Positions 1 to 5,565 of a stretch of 6,555 nt of DNA are shown here, piece by piece. Both the position numbers and the translations under genes were made by a program. Each line of letters starts with the position of its first letter. Position 1 is the stretch's first letter. The notes under the pieces were generated by a model. It was not told where the DNA came from and did not search any database. It saw only the letters and a list, made by a program, of their open reading frames with translations. The DNA comes from a bacterium. GTDB lineage: Bacteria > Patescibacteriota > Patescibacteriia > Patescibacteriales > JALTFF01. Location of the stretch: assembly GCA_027007465.1 (NCBI GenBank), contig JALTFF010000101.1, positions 1 to 6,555 of the forward strand. Direction: 5' to 3'.

Positions 1-9
1 TGAATTCAT
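1..9 (-). CDS. Possible first three codons of the next gene in the antiporter cluster (partial)
   Basis: On the minus strand an ATG occupies positions 9-7 and is followed by AAT TCA up to the window edge. It lies 12 bases after the stop of the MbhE-like gene and follows a short AAAAG stretch, about where the next gene of an Mrp-type cluster (often an MrpB/MbhF subunit) would begin. Three codons cannot identify a product, so this rests on position only. Confidence 0.22.
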
Positions 10-21
10 CTTTTACTAAAG

Positions 22-291
22 CTACTCTGGTTTAGATTCTGCTCCTAAAGAAAAAATTAAAGAAACCCCTAAAACAGCTGCAAACAAAACTGTTGTTTCA
101 CCTAATGTATCTAAGCCTCTATAATCAAAAACAATACTAGAAACAACATTATTGTTGCCCGTTTGATTTTGCGCGTTTTTAATAAAATAATCATCCATTT
201 CTGTAGCCATTGGTTGTCCAAATGGATGCAATAAAAATGGTATTAACAAAAAAAACGCGAATAATATAATTAAAATTATTTTTTTAAACAT
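22..291 (-). CDS. mbhE: MbhE-like subunit of an Mrp-type antiporter / membrane-bound hydrogenase module
   Basis: This 89-residue membrane protein has two predicted membrane helices (about residues 4-22 and 66-82). Between them lies the signature NVVSSIVFDYRGLDTLGE (48-65), typical of MbhE of membrane-bound hydrogenases and of the matching C-terminal segment of large MrpA/MnhA antiporter subunits. In those complexes the Mrp-like module moves Na+ and H+ across the cytoplasmic membrane. The length is normal for a free-standing MbhE, so it is not a broken MrpA. It lies 34 bases downstream of mrpG on the same strand and is probably co-transcribed with it. A DUF4040 (MbhD) subunit, commonly found between MrpG and MbhE, is absent at that place. 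No clear ribosome binding site is seen; the upstream stretch is A/T only. The family is clear. Whether the module serves a hydrogenase, another redox complex or a plain antiporter cannot be told here. Confidence 0.82.
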   Translation of the reverse strand: MFKKIILIILFAFFLLIPFLLHPFGQPMATEMDDYFIKNAQNQTGNNNVVSSIVFDYRGLDTLGETTVLFAAVLGVSLIFSLGAESKPE

Positions 292-325
292 TTTTTTAAA
301 AAAAAGAATTTAATTTCTTTAATGA

Positions 326-649
326 TTAGTTTTTTAATTTATCAATAATAGTATTTTTTGGTTCTATTTTATTCTTATAAGCTGTTCTTGATATAATAAG
401 AGCTATAGTTGGCTCTGTTATCAAGAGTATAATAGTAATTATTATTATATGGCTTAGCAAGGATGAATTTATTTCTGAATTAAAAAAATAAAAAATAGTT
501 GCTAAGCTAAAAGATATAAACCCAAGTGTAGTTGATAATCCAGAAGCATGAATTCTAGTATAAACATCAGGAAACCTGTAAATTCCAAATACACTTAAAC
601 TGAAAAAAGTTAAACTTACTATTATAAATAAATAAATTAAAAATAACAT
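326..649 (-). CDS. mrpG: Monovalent cation/H+ antiporter subunit G (MrpG/MnhG/PhaG family)
   Basis: The product is a 107-residue small membrane subunit of the Mrp (MnhG/PhaG/MbhC) family, a non-catalytic partner in multi-subunit Na+/H+ antiporters and in the antiporter half of membrane-bound hydrogenases. The hallmark is the conserved loop RFPDVYTRIHASGLSTTLG (residues 25-43) just after the first helix (about 2-22). Two further helices lie at about 42-57 and 64-88, followed by a short lysine-rich tail. The length matches the family. It is the first visible gene of a leftward cluster. The usual upstream partners MrpE and MrpF are missing, since a tRNA gene sits 123 bases upstream. The ATG at 649-647 is the natural start, with the first helix beginning at once. 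There is no recognisable Shine-Dalgarno sequence, and I see no convincing promoter between the tRNA hairpin and the start. Confidence 0.9.
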   Translation of the reverse strand: MLFLIYLFIIVSLTFFSLSVFGIYRFPDVYTRIHASGLSTTLGFISFSLATIFYFFNSEINSSLLSHIIIITIILLITEPTIALIISRTAYKNKIEPKNTIIDKLKN

Positions 650-698
650 ATTAGCTTGATTTATCTATATATAATAACCCCTTGTTCATTGTTATAAA

Positions 699-715
699 GC
701 AGGCTTTATGCCTGC
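699..715 (-). terminator. GC-rich hairpin downstream of tRNA-Ala, possible terminator
   Basis: A perfect 6-base-pair stem GCAGGC/GCCTGC with a 5-base loop stands out in very AT-rich sequence. Read on the minus strand, it lies about 58 bases past the tRNA 3' end and is followed by TTTATAAC, a weak U-tract. Read on the plus strand, it is followed by a better run (AATTTTGTTTTTATT), but no rightward gene lies upstream within the window. It most likely ends the tRNA transcript and insulates the mrpG cluster. An attenuator role before mrpG is an alternative. Confidence 0.45.
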
Positions 716-772
716 CCAATTTTGTTTTTATTGCTAAGTAAAAATTATTATTGAATTGATTAGGTTTTCTAG

Positions 773-845
773 TGGACCATATCGGGATTGAACCGATCAC
801 CTCATCCATGCCATGGATGCGCTCTACCAAATGAGCTAATGGCCC
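773..845 (-). tRNA. tRNA-Ala (anticodon GGC)
   Basis: The minus strand folds into a complete 73-base cloverleaf. The acceptor stem GGGCCAT pairs with ATGGTCC and contains the G3-U70 wobble pair, the known identity element for alanyl-tRNA synthetase, followed by discriminator A73. The D arm is GCTC/GAGC with the GG pair in its loop. The anticodon stem CATCC/GGATG encloses the loop ATGGCAT, giving anticodon GGC for alanine codons GCC and GCU. The T arm is ATCGG/CCGAT with loop TTCAATC. The 3' CCA is not encoded, since CTA follows A73, so it must be added by tRNA nucleotidyltransferase. A strong promoter lies just upstream. No intron is present. Confidence 0.97.
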
Positions 846-853
846 TTATTATT

Positions 854-882
854 GTTTTACAAATAAATTTAAACAATGTCAA
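854..882 (-). promoter_or_regulatory. Sigma-70-type promoter of tRNA-Ala
   Basis: On the minus strand a perfect -35 box TTGACA (882-877) is followed by a 17-base spacer and a -10 box TAAAAC (859-854), four of six matches to TATAAT. Transcription would start some 6-8 bases further on, only a few bases before tRNA position 1 at 845. Sequence, spacing and position all fit a stable-RNA promoter. Confidence 0.75.
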
Positions 883-910
883 TAGGTAATAATTATAACT
901 TATTTATTAT

Positions 911-965
911 TGTTATAATATATTATGCAAATTTATCTTTTTATGTTATAATATATATATGCAAA
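911..965 (+). repeat. Imperfect tandem duplication of an extended -10 promoter plus start codon
   Basis: Two near-identical blocks, 911-931 and 944-965, lie 33 bases apart. Each begins TGTTATAAT (extended -10, TGn plus a perfect TATAAT), continues with 5 or 6 A/T bases, then ATGCAAA. In the second copy this ATG is the start of the DJ-1-family gene. In the first copy the ATG at 925 opens an eight-codon frame (MQIYLFML) that stops at 949-951, inside the second -10 box. The copies differ by one base in length and one nearby change. No good -35 box is visible for either, which is common for extended -10 promoters. Confidence 0.7.
944..952 (+). promoter_or_regulatory. Extended -10 promoter giving a probably leaderless DJ-1-family mRNA
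   Basis: TGTTATAAT contains a perfect TATAAT at 947-952 preceded by TGn. Only six bases separate it from the ATG at 959, so normal initiation about seven bases downstream of the -10 would start the RNA at or next to the A of the start codon. No Shine-Dalgarno sequence is present. The upstream copy with TATAAT at 914-919 could give a transcript with a leader of about 30 bases instead. Confidence 0.6.
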
Positions 966-1657
966 AATGGATTATTATTTTATCTATACTATGTGTTATT
1001 TTATTAGGAGGGTGGTTTTTGGTTAAAAATTTTTCCATTATTAAAATTGAAAATAAATCATTAATAAAAACAAATGGTAAAAATATAAATTTAAATATGC
1101 CTAAACCAAATCAAACATTACTAAACAAAGAAACTTTTAAAAAAAAGATTTTAATGATTATTGCTTGGAGAGGATTTAGAGATGAAGAATATTTTAACCC
1201 AAAAGCTGTTTTTGAAAAGAATAATTTTCAAGTAGTTACAGCTAGCAATAAAGCTGGGATAGCTATTGGAGCTAAAGGAGGTAAAGCAAAAGTTGATATT
1301 TCATTAGATAAAATTGATTTAGACAATTATGGCGCAATTGTTTTTTCAGGTGGGCCCAGAGCTTTAGATTATTTAGATAATAAAGAGGTTTATAAAATTA
1401 TTCAAGATACAGTGAATAGGAAGAAGATTTTAGGCGCAATTTGTATTTCCCCTGTAATTTTAGCTAAATCAGGCGTTTTGCAGGGCAAAAAAGCAACTGT
1501 TTGGTCATCTGCTTCATATCATCAATCAATAGATGAATTAGTAAAGAATGGAGCAAAATATGTTGATCAGCCAGTAGTTAAAGATGGATTAATAATTACA
1601 GCTAATGGTCCAGACGTTGCTAAAAAATTTGGACAAGAAATAATAAATTCATTTTGA
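959..1657 (+). CDS. Membrane-anchored DJ-1/PfpI-family protein
   Basis: This 232-residue protein has one N-terminal hydrophobic segment (about 4-22), a polar linker to about residue 60, then a DJ-1/PfpI domain (about 62-232). The segment shows no signal peptidase site and no lipobox around Cys12, so it is probably a signal anchor with the domain outside the cytoplasm. The domain shows an acidic pair Glu76-Glu77 in FRDEEYFNP, the strand-turn IVFSGG (127-132), the nucleophile elbow GAICISP (159-165) with Cys162, His188 in SSASYHQS, and the C-terminal GPDVAKKFGQEI (217-228). Relatives include cysteine peptidases, deglycases/hydratases of reactive carbonyls and non-enzymatic chaperones; PfpI itself often has His after the cysteine, whereas Ile occurs here. 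The substrate cannot be predicted. It is transcribed divergently from the tRNA and probably alone, ending in its own terminator. The aldolase next door gives no functional hint beyond possible carbonyl chemistry. Confidence 0.85.
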   Translation: MQKWIIILSILCVILLGGWFLVKNFSIIKIENKSLIKTNGKNINLNMPKPNQTLLNKETFKKKILMIIAWRGFRDEEYFNPKAVFEKNNFQVVTASNKAGIAIGAKGGKAKVDISLDKIDLDNYGAIVFSGGPRALDYLDNKEVYKIIQDTVNRKKILGAICISPVILAKSGVLQGKKATVWSSASYHQSIDELVKNGAKYVDQPVVKDGLIITANGPDVAKKFGQEIINSF

Positions 1658-1672
1658 TTTTCTTGTTTTTTT
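1631..1672 (+). terminator. Rho-independent terminator overlapping the end of the DJ-1-family gene
   Basis: ACAAGAAA at 1633-1640 pairs perfectly with TTTCTTGT at 1659-1666, with two further G-U pairs at the base, around an 18-base A/T-rich loop. A run of seven T follows the final G (1666-1672), sharing its first T with the stem. The left arm lies within the last codons of the gene and the stop falls just before the right arm. The stem is A/U-rich and the loop long, so strength is uncertain, but perfect pairing plus the U-tract makes it the best terminator in the window. Confidence 0.6.
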
Positions 1673-1694
1673 AAGCTTAATTTAAAAGATTATA

Positions 1695-1700
1695 TATAAT
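1695..1700 (+). promoter_or_regulatory. Candidate -10 box for the aldolase gene
   Basis: A perfect TATAAT lies after the DJ-1 terminator and 71 bases before the aldolase ATG. The region 17 bases upstream (TAAGCT) is a poor -35 box and there is no TGn extension. In sequence this rich in A and T such a match can arise by chance. It would produce an A/T-rich leader of about 65 bases without a strong ribosome binding site. Confidence 0.35.
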
Positions 1701-1771
1701 AATTTATTATTTAAAAGAAATAATTTTAATAAAGAGATGAAATAAAAAATTATTTAATTAATACAAAGAAT

Positions 1772-2701
1772 ATGAAACAACAAATTAAAGTTCCTTTATC
1801 AGTTCCAAAGGAAAAAGAAAAAGATTATGTTAAAAATTTTAACTTAGCCACAAGAGGTACTGGCAAATTAATGATGTTTGCTTGTGATCAAAAAGTTGAA
1901 CATCTAAATGATGACTTTGTTGGTAAAGATATTCCTAGTGAAGTAGCTAATCCAGAGTATTATTTTAAGATAGCTAATAAAGCAAATATTGGAGTATTAG
2001 CTACTCAACTTGGTTTAATTGCTAAATATGGTAGAGATTATCCTAAAATTAATTATTTGGTCAAAGTAAATTCAAAAACAAATTTATTAAAAAAGCAATA
2101 TAAAGATCCATTTAGCAATATCTGGTTGCATGTTGATGAAATTTATAACTTTAAAAAACAAACTAAACTAAATATTGTAGGAGTGGGTTATACTATTTAT
2201 TTAGGTAGTTGGTATGAATCAGATATGTTTAACCAAGCTGCCCATTTAATTTATCATGCTCATCAAAAAGGCTTAATAACAGTGCTTTGGATGTATCCAA
2301 GAGGAAAAGATGTGCCTGATGAAAATAATATTCATTTAATTGCTGGCGGAGCAGGTGTGGCAACATGCTTAGGCGCTGATTTTGTTAAATTAAGCTATCC
2401 TTATGGACAAAGAGGAAATATAGCTGAAAAATTTAAAGAAGTAGTCAATGCTGCTGGAGATCGCACTGGAGTAATTTGTATTGGTGGTCAGAAAAAAGAA
2501 GCTAAAAGATTTTTAAATACTGTTTATCAACAAATAAATGTTTCAAAAACAAAGGGTATAGCAGTTGGTAGAAACATATATCAACGCCATTTTGGAGAAG
2601 CAGTGCGGATAGCTGATGCTATTACTGGAATTACATTATATAACTATTCTGTAAAAGATGCTTATAGCATTTATAAAGGAGAAAAGAAATTAAAATTTTA
2701 A
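1772..2701 (+). CDS. fbaB: Class I fructose-bisphosphate aldolase, archaeal (FbaB/DhnA) type
   Basis: The 309-residue cytoplasmic enzyme would catalyse reversible cleavage of fructose 1,6-bisphosphate to dihydroxyacetone phosphate and glyceraldehyde 3-phosphate through a Schiff base. Visible markers are MMFACDQKVEH (34-44) with Asp39 on an early strand, GVLATQLGLIAKYG (74-87), LWMYPRGKDV (172-181), ADFVKLSYP (202-210) with the likely Schiff-base Lys206, and GIAVGRNIYQR (262-272), a late phosphate-binding strand. Trp173, Tyr175 and Lys206 have the same spacing as the catalytic Trp, Tyr and Lys of the Thermoproteus tenax enzyme as I recall it. Length falls between archaeal enzymes and E. coli FbaB. 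Members of this superfamily also include other DeoC/LacD-type aldolases, so the exact substrate is inferred. The ATG gives a normal N-terminus, with only a weak AAAG upstream. Its stop is 18 bases from the convergent phosphatase stop; no strong terminator hairpin is visible there. Confidence 0.88.
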   Translation: MKQQIKVPLSVPKEKEKDYVKNFNLATRGTGKLMMFACDQKVEHLNDDFVGKDIPSEVANPEYYFKIANKANIGVLATQLGLIAKYGRDYPKINYLVKVNSKTNLLKKQYKDPFSNIWLHVDEIYNFKKQTKLNIVGVGYTIYLGSWYESDMFNQAAHLIYHAHQKGLITVLWMYPRGKDVPDENNIHLIAGGAGVATCLGADFVKLSYPYGQRGNIAEKFKEVVNAAGDRTGVICIGGQKKEAKRFLNTVYQQINVSKTKGIAVGRNIYQRHFGEAVRIADAITGITLYNYSVKDAYSIYKGEKKLKF

Positions 2702-2719
2702 GATAATAGGACTTATTTT

Positions 2720-3286
2720 TTAAAATGGAATTATTTTTTGATAAATCTTGATTAGCCATTGATTAAGCGGACTAAATGTTTTTCGGTTGTAATAAATAAT
2801 TAGTGAAGCAATTATAGAAACAGCTAATGATCCTAAAATGTCTATTGGAAAATGAATCCCGCTGATAACTCGGCAAAGTCCACTAATAAATCCAATTACA
2901 AAAAGAATTATACCACTAACTCTAGTTTGACGGTAGTATGAAAATAAAAGAGCAATGGAAAGCATAAAAGTAGTATGATCTGAAGGGAAAGATGTGTCAT
3001 TTAAATGGTGAATTAAAGTTGTTCCAAGGTGGAGCGCAAATGGACGTGGATGATAATATAATAGAGTAATAATATAATTTAGGATTAGCCCAAATAATGC
3101 TGAGTAGGCGCTTAAAAGAGAAATCTCTCTCAATTTTTTTCTTCTGAACCAAAGATAGATTAACCAAAAAATAAAAACGAAAACTCCATATTGAGCTGTT
3201 AAAATAATAATTAAGTCAATAAAATGATTTTTACCTGCCAAATAATTAAGATAATTAAAAATATTAATGTTTAATTGTTCTAACAT
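2720..3286 (-). CDS. bcrC: BcrC-like PAP2 undecaprenyl-pyrophosphate phosphatase
   Basis: This 188-residue PAP2-family membrane phosphatase most likely converts undecaprenyl pyrophosphate to the monophosphate, recycling the lipid carrier for peptidoglycan and other surface polymers, with its active site facing outward. The three catalytic motifs are visible: YYHPRPF (77-83) with Arg81, SFPSDHTTF (99-107) with His104, and CRVISGIHFPID (138-149) with Arg139, the nucleophile His145 and Asp149. Classical motif 1 has Lys seven residues before the Arg; here it is Thr74, a relaxation I associate with the BcrC branch. The segment ALHLGTTLIHHLNDTSFPSDH also resembles that branch. About five membrane helices are predicted (23-47, 53-75, 105-118, 124-141, 148-166). 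It follows tyrS by 18 bases and is probably the last gene of that unit. Lipid A or phosphatidylglycerophosphate phosphatase activity is less likely. Confidence 0.85.
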   Translation of the reverse strand: MLEQLNINIFNYLNYLAGKNHFIDLIIILTAQYGVFVFIFWLIYLWFRRKKLREISLLSAYSALFGLILNYIITLLYYHPRPFALHLGTTLIHHLNDTSFPSDHTTFMLSIALLFSYYRQTRVSGIILFVIGFISGLCRVISGIHFPIDILGSLAVSIIASLIIYYNRKTFSPLNQWLIKIYQKIIPF

Positions 3287-3304
3287 AGATGCTTGTTATC
3301 AGAA

Positions 3305-4489
3305 TTATAGAATTTTTAAAAAGTTAATTTTACCTTTTTGTAACACTGAATTAGAAGAAACAATATAATTGATATCTTTTATTACTTTGCTGTTGATTTT
3401 TACACCGCCTTGGCTTAAAACTCTTCTTGCTTCAGATTTTGATGAGACAAGTTTGCTCTCAACTAAAATTAGAACAATATTATAAGATGTTGGTTTGAAT
3501 TGTGGCATATCTGATGGACTTTCTTTTTTACTAAATGTTCTAATAAAATATTCTTGAGCCTTATTTGCGCTTTTTTTAGAATGATACATTTTAACAATTT
3601 CAAAAGCTAAATTCATTTTAATATCTCTCGGATTAGCGCCATTTTCTAAATATGTTTTATATTTATTAATTGTTTCTATTTTAACTCGTGTAAGCAATGT
3701 AAAGTATTTGATAATTAAATTATCTCTAAGTGACATTATTTTGCCAAACATATCGTTTGGACTGTCAAACAAATTGATAGTATTGCCAAAGCTAGAACTC
3801 ATTTTCCTTCCATCTAATCCTTCTATAAGAGGATTAGTAATAATATCTTGCGGTTCTTGGCCATAAAGCCTTTGCAAGTCTCTGCCTGTTAAAAGATTAA
3901 ACCGTTGATCTGTGCCTCCAATTTCAATATCAGATTTTACCTTTACAGAATCATAACCTTGCATTAAAGGATATAATAATTCTCGCAAAGAGACTCTCTT
4001 GCCTTTACTCAACCTTTGATTAATATTTTTACGAGAAATAAATTCATTTAGAGAAAAGGCATCTGCTTGGCGGCTTATGTCCATATAATTTAACTTACTA
4101 AGCCATTGACTATTATAATAAATTTCTGCTGTATTAATATTGATTATTTTAGCCGCTTGTTCAATATAAGTTTTTAGATTTTTTTTAACAACTTCTTCTG
4201 ACAGTTTTGGTCGTTCACTATCTTTATCTGAAGTATCACCAATTAATCCAGTAAAATTACCAATGATTAATATAATTTTATGCCCTAATTTTTGAAAATC
4301 TCTTAATTTAAGTAATGGTATTGATCTACCTAAATGTATATTTGGGCTTGTCGGATCAATGCCAAATTTAACACGAAGTTGTTTTCTATTTTTTAATTTA
4401 TTTTCAAGATTAGACCTATCAATTATTTCTACAACACCCCTGCTCAATAATTCTTTAATTTTATTTGATTTTACTAAATTATTCTTCAT
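3305..4489 (-). CDS. tyrS: Tyrosyl-tRNA synthetase
   Basis: This 394-residue class I aminoacyl-tRNA synthetase activates tyrosine with ATP and charges tRNA-Tyr. The Rossmann catalytic domain starts with KFGIDPTSPNIHLGR (41-55), in which HLGR is the HIGH motif. Next come IIGNFTGLIGDTSDKD (75-90), the tyrosine-binding helix YPLMQGYD (173-180), IGGTDQRFN (190-198) with Gln195, and the second signature KMSSS (229-233), which replaces the second lysine of KMSKS with serine. The C-terminal S4 RNA-binding domain spans about 335-394 (LVSSKSEARRVLSQGGVKIN). Length and domain order are those of the bacterial TyrRS group with HLGx and KMSxS motifs. It begins 8 bases after the stop of the upstream membrane-protein gene, with A/T-only sequence and no Shine-Dalgarno. 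No T-box leader is seen upstream. Confidence 0.96.
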   Translation of the reverse strand: MKNNLVKSNKIKELLSRGVVEIIDRSNLENKLKNRKQLRVKFGIDPTSPNIHLGRSIPLLKLRDFQKLGHKIILIIGNFTGLIGDTSDKDSERPKLSEEVVKKNLKTYIEQAAKIININTAEIYYNSQWLSKLNYMDISRQADAFSLNEFISRKNINQRLSKGKRVSLRELLYPLMQGYDSVKVKSDIEIGGTDQRFNLLTGRDLQRLYGQEPQDIITNPLIEGLDGRKMSSSFGNTINLFDSPNDMFGKIMSLRDNLIIKYFTLLTRVKIETINKYKTYLENGANPRDIKMNLAFEIVKMYHSKKSANKAQEYFIRTFSKKESPSDMPQFKPTSYNIVLILVESKLVSSKSEARRVLSQGGVKINSKVIKDINYIVSSNSVLQKGKINFLKIL

Positions 4490-4497
4490 ATTTTTTA

Positions 4498-5058
4498 TTA
4501 GAACAAAGGAATAACTAAACCAATTTTGTTAATTAGAAATTTGTAAAGTAGAATTACTGAAAAGAAAATAAAAAAAGATATAATTATTTTATGTTTATTA
4601 ACATGCTGATGATATAATTTTCTGTCTCGAAAATGTCTTACATCTAATAGTTCATCGCCAAAATAGATTGAAAAGAATGTTCCCAACAAAGATAAAATAA
4701 TAATTGTCCAATAAGGAATTGGCTGAAATAAAATTTGATGATAAAGTTTTAAAATTAAAGTTTTATTAAAAATAATTGGTTTTGTAAAAATAGCAAACAT
4801 GGTAATTGCAGCAGCAATAAAAAAAGAAACAATTTGAGTATAAATCATTCTGACGCCAATCAAAATTCTTACTGGAAAAGCCAAGATAAAACCAGCATCA
4901 GCAATAGGCGTGCAAAATATAAAAAAACTCCAAGTCAAAAGTGAGACAAGCAATCCATTGTTAAGACCAAATTTATAAATAGTATAAATAAAATAAGCGA
5001 TTACAAAAAAGAATAGCAATATATAGCGGATTAAACTATGTTTTCTTGTTTCCTCCAT
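4498..5058 (-). CDS. Multi-pass membrane protein of unknown function
   Basis: I cannot name this 186-residue protein. It has about five predicted membrane helices (11-29, 36-60, 73-92, 115-133, 158-176). Two stretches look constrained: TPIADAGFILAFPVRILIGV (50-69), with Pro, Asp and Arg within or beside helix 2, and the polar loop GDELLDVRHFRDRKLYHQH (134-152) after helix 4, rich in Asp, Glu, Arg and His. Such buried charges suggest ion or small-solute handling or metal binding rather than simple anchoring, but that is inference. It is the first gene of the unit with tyrS (8-base gap) and the phosphatase, and has a -10 box upstream. The first codons read ATGGAGGAA, so the only GGAGG near a start lies inside this coding region; no in-frame ATG, GTG or TTG lies where that could serve it. 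It is not an obvious TerC, DedA or VKOR protein. Confidence 0.75.
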   Translation of the reverse strand: MEETRKHSLIRYILLFFFVIAYFIYTIYKFGLNNGLLVSLLTWSFFIFCTPIADAGFILAFPVRILIGVRMIYTQIVSFFIAAAITMFAIFTKPIIFNKTLILKLYHQILFQPIPYWTIIILSLLGTFFSIYFGDELLDVRHFRDRKLYHQHVNKHKIIISFFIFFSVILLYKFLINKIGLVIPLF

Positions 5059-5083
5059 ATGTAGAATATTTAATAATAGTGAT

Positions 5084-5089
5084 ATTATA
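5084..5089 (-). promoter_or_regulatory. -10 box of the membrane protein-tyrS-bcrC unit
   Basis: On the minus strand a perfect TATAAT lies 25 bases upstream of the ATG at 5058, preceded by CTTG. Initiation would give a leader of about 18-20 bases. No TTGACA-like -35 box is seen at 16-18 bases. Two further TATAAT copies lie upstream at 5149-5154 and 5159-5164, described separately. Confidence 0.5.
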
Positions 5090-5144
5090 CAAGTATTTTA
5101 TATAAGCCACAGGTGAGATTAAATTTAAACTCCAATGATATTTT

Positions 5145-5165
5145 CTGTATTATACAGTATTATAC
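5145..5165 (-). repeat. Paired GTATAATA boxes with a palindromic centre
   Basis: On the minus strand GTATAATA occurs twice ten bases apart (5165-5158 and 5155-5148), and a third time at 5090-5083 in the -10 box nearest the gene. The first copy reads TGGTATAAT, an extended -10. The second lies within the perfect palindrome CTGTATTATACAG (5145-5157). The stretch could be tandem promoters giving a leader of roughly 85-95 bases, or an operator overlapping a promoter. Confidence 0.4.
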
Positions 5166-5207
5166 CATAAAAGCCAATTAATTATTTTTTTGTTAAACTT
5201 ATCTACA

Positions 5208-5400
5208 TTATTTATTTAAGAAAAATTCATTTTGGTCAATAAATTCTTCCTGAATTGTTATATTGTACTTTTCAATGTGTCCGTTTTTATAAGGTTGCTC
5301 TTTATAATTACAATAATGAGTAATTTTCCTTTTTTAAGATATTCCATAAAATATTATAAAATAGGACAAACATTTAATCTTAATCGTTTTATTCATTTTA
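5208..5400 (-). pseudogene. Decayed IS transposase, C-terminal end of integrase-core domain
   Basis: On the minus strand 5333-5208 encodes 41 codons ending at TAA, including KITHYCNY, then PYKNGHIEKYN and ITIQEEFID. This matches the end of integrase-core (rve, DDE) transposases of the IS3/IS481 type, where a proline-rich segment leads to NGHxERFN with the third catalytic residue, here Glu in HIEKYN, and then TIQEEFID. A piece of the preceding helix, YFMEYLKKGK, lies just upstream in another frame (5353-5324), so there is a frameshift in the A-rich run at about 5325-5336. Further upstream, PFNFKMNKTIKIKC (about 5410-5370) resembles the strand before the second catalytic Asp, but the expected QTDNGSEF is missing. 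The copy cannot encode an active enzyme. A 60-codon frame on the other strand across this region is a shadow. Confidence 0.65.
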
Positions 5401-5430
5401 AAATTAAATGGTAATTTTTTGTTTTGCTTT

Positions 5431-5565
5431 TTAGTAATTATTATATGGATAAAAATGTTTTAATCCATAATTATACAATTTTGAAAAACCTTTGTAATAG
5501 CAATATTTGAATCCTAATTGCATATAATTTAGTCCATTCGGATTCCAATATGTTAGTGAATTTAT
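5431..5565 (-). pseudogene. Open coding-like remnant of unknown origin
   Basis: On the minus strand 44 codons without a plausible start run from just after a TGA (5568-5566) to a TAA at 5433-5431. The peptide, with segments TYWNPNGLNYMQLGFKY and YYKGFSKLYNYGLKHFYPY, has a protein-like rather than random look. I do not recognise it. Upstream, 5609-5565 in another frame reads ARVFILLLDKSVDGE before a stop, possibly the same broken gene. It may be the front of the decayed transposase next to it or a separate lost gene. Confidence 0.3.

Noticed and set aside
1655..1702. Possible recoding of TGA at the end of the DJ-1-family gene, as in some candidate phyla.
   Set aside because: The protein ends at the normal family C-terminus (FGQEIINSF) and a terminator follows, so TGA acts as a stop.
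1698..1711. Inverted repeat AATAAT-TT-ATTATT upstream of the aldolase gene.
   Set aside because: It consists only of A and T in an A/T-rich leader, so it is expected by chance.
2702..2719. A possible bidirectional terminator between the convergent aldolase and phosphatase stops.
   Set aside because: There is a T run, but only a 4-6 base A/U stem with a bulge can be drawn, which is too weak to call.
5055..5059. A GGAGG motif that might be a Shine-Dalgarno site.
   Set aside because: It is codons 1-3 of the membrane-protein gene (ATGGAGGAA), and no in-frame ATG, GTG or TTG follows at a suitable distance.
5232..5414. A 60-codon plus-strand frame starting with TTG.
   Set aside because: It lies opposite the recognisable transposase remnant, has a non-ATG start without a ribosome binding site, and its peptide shows no family features.
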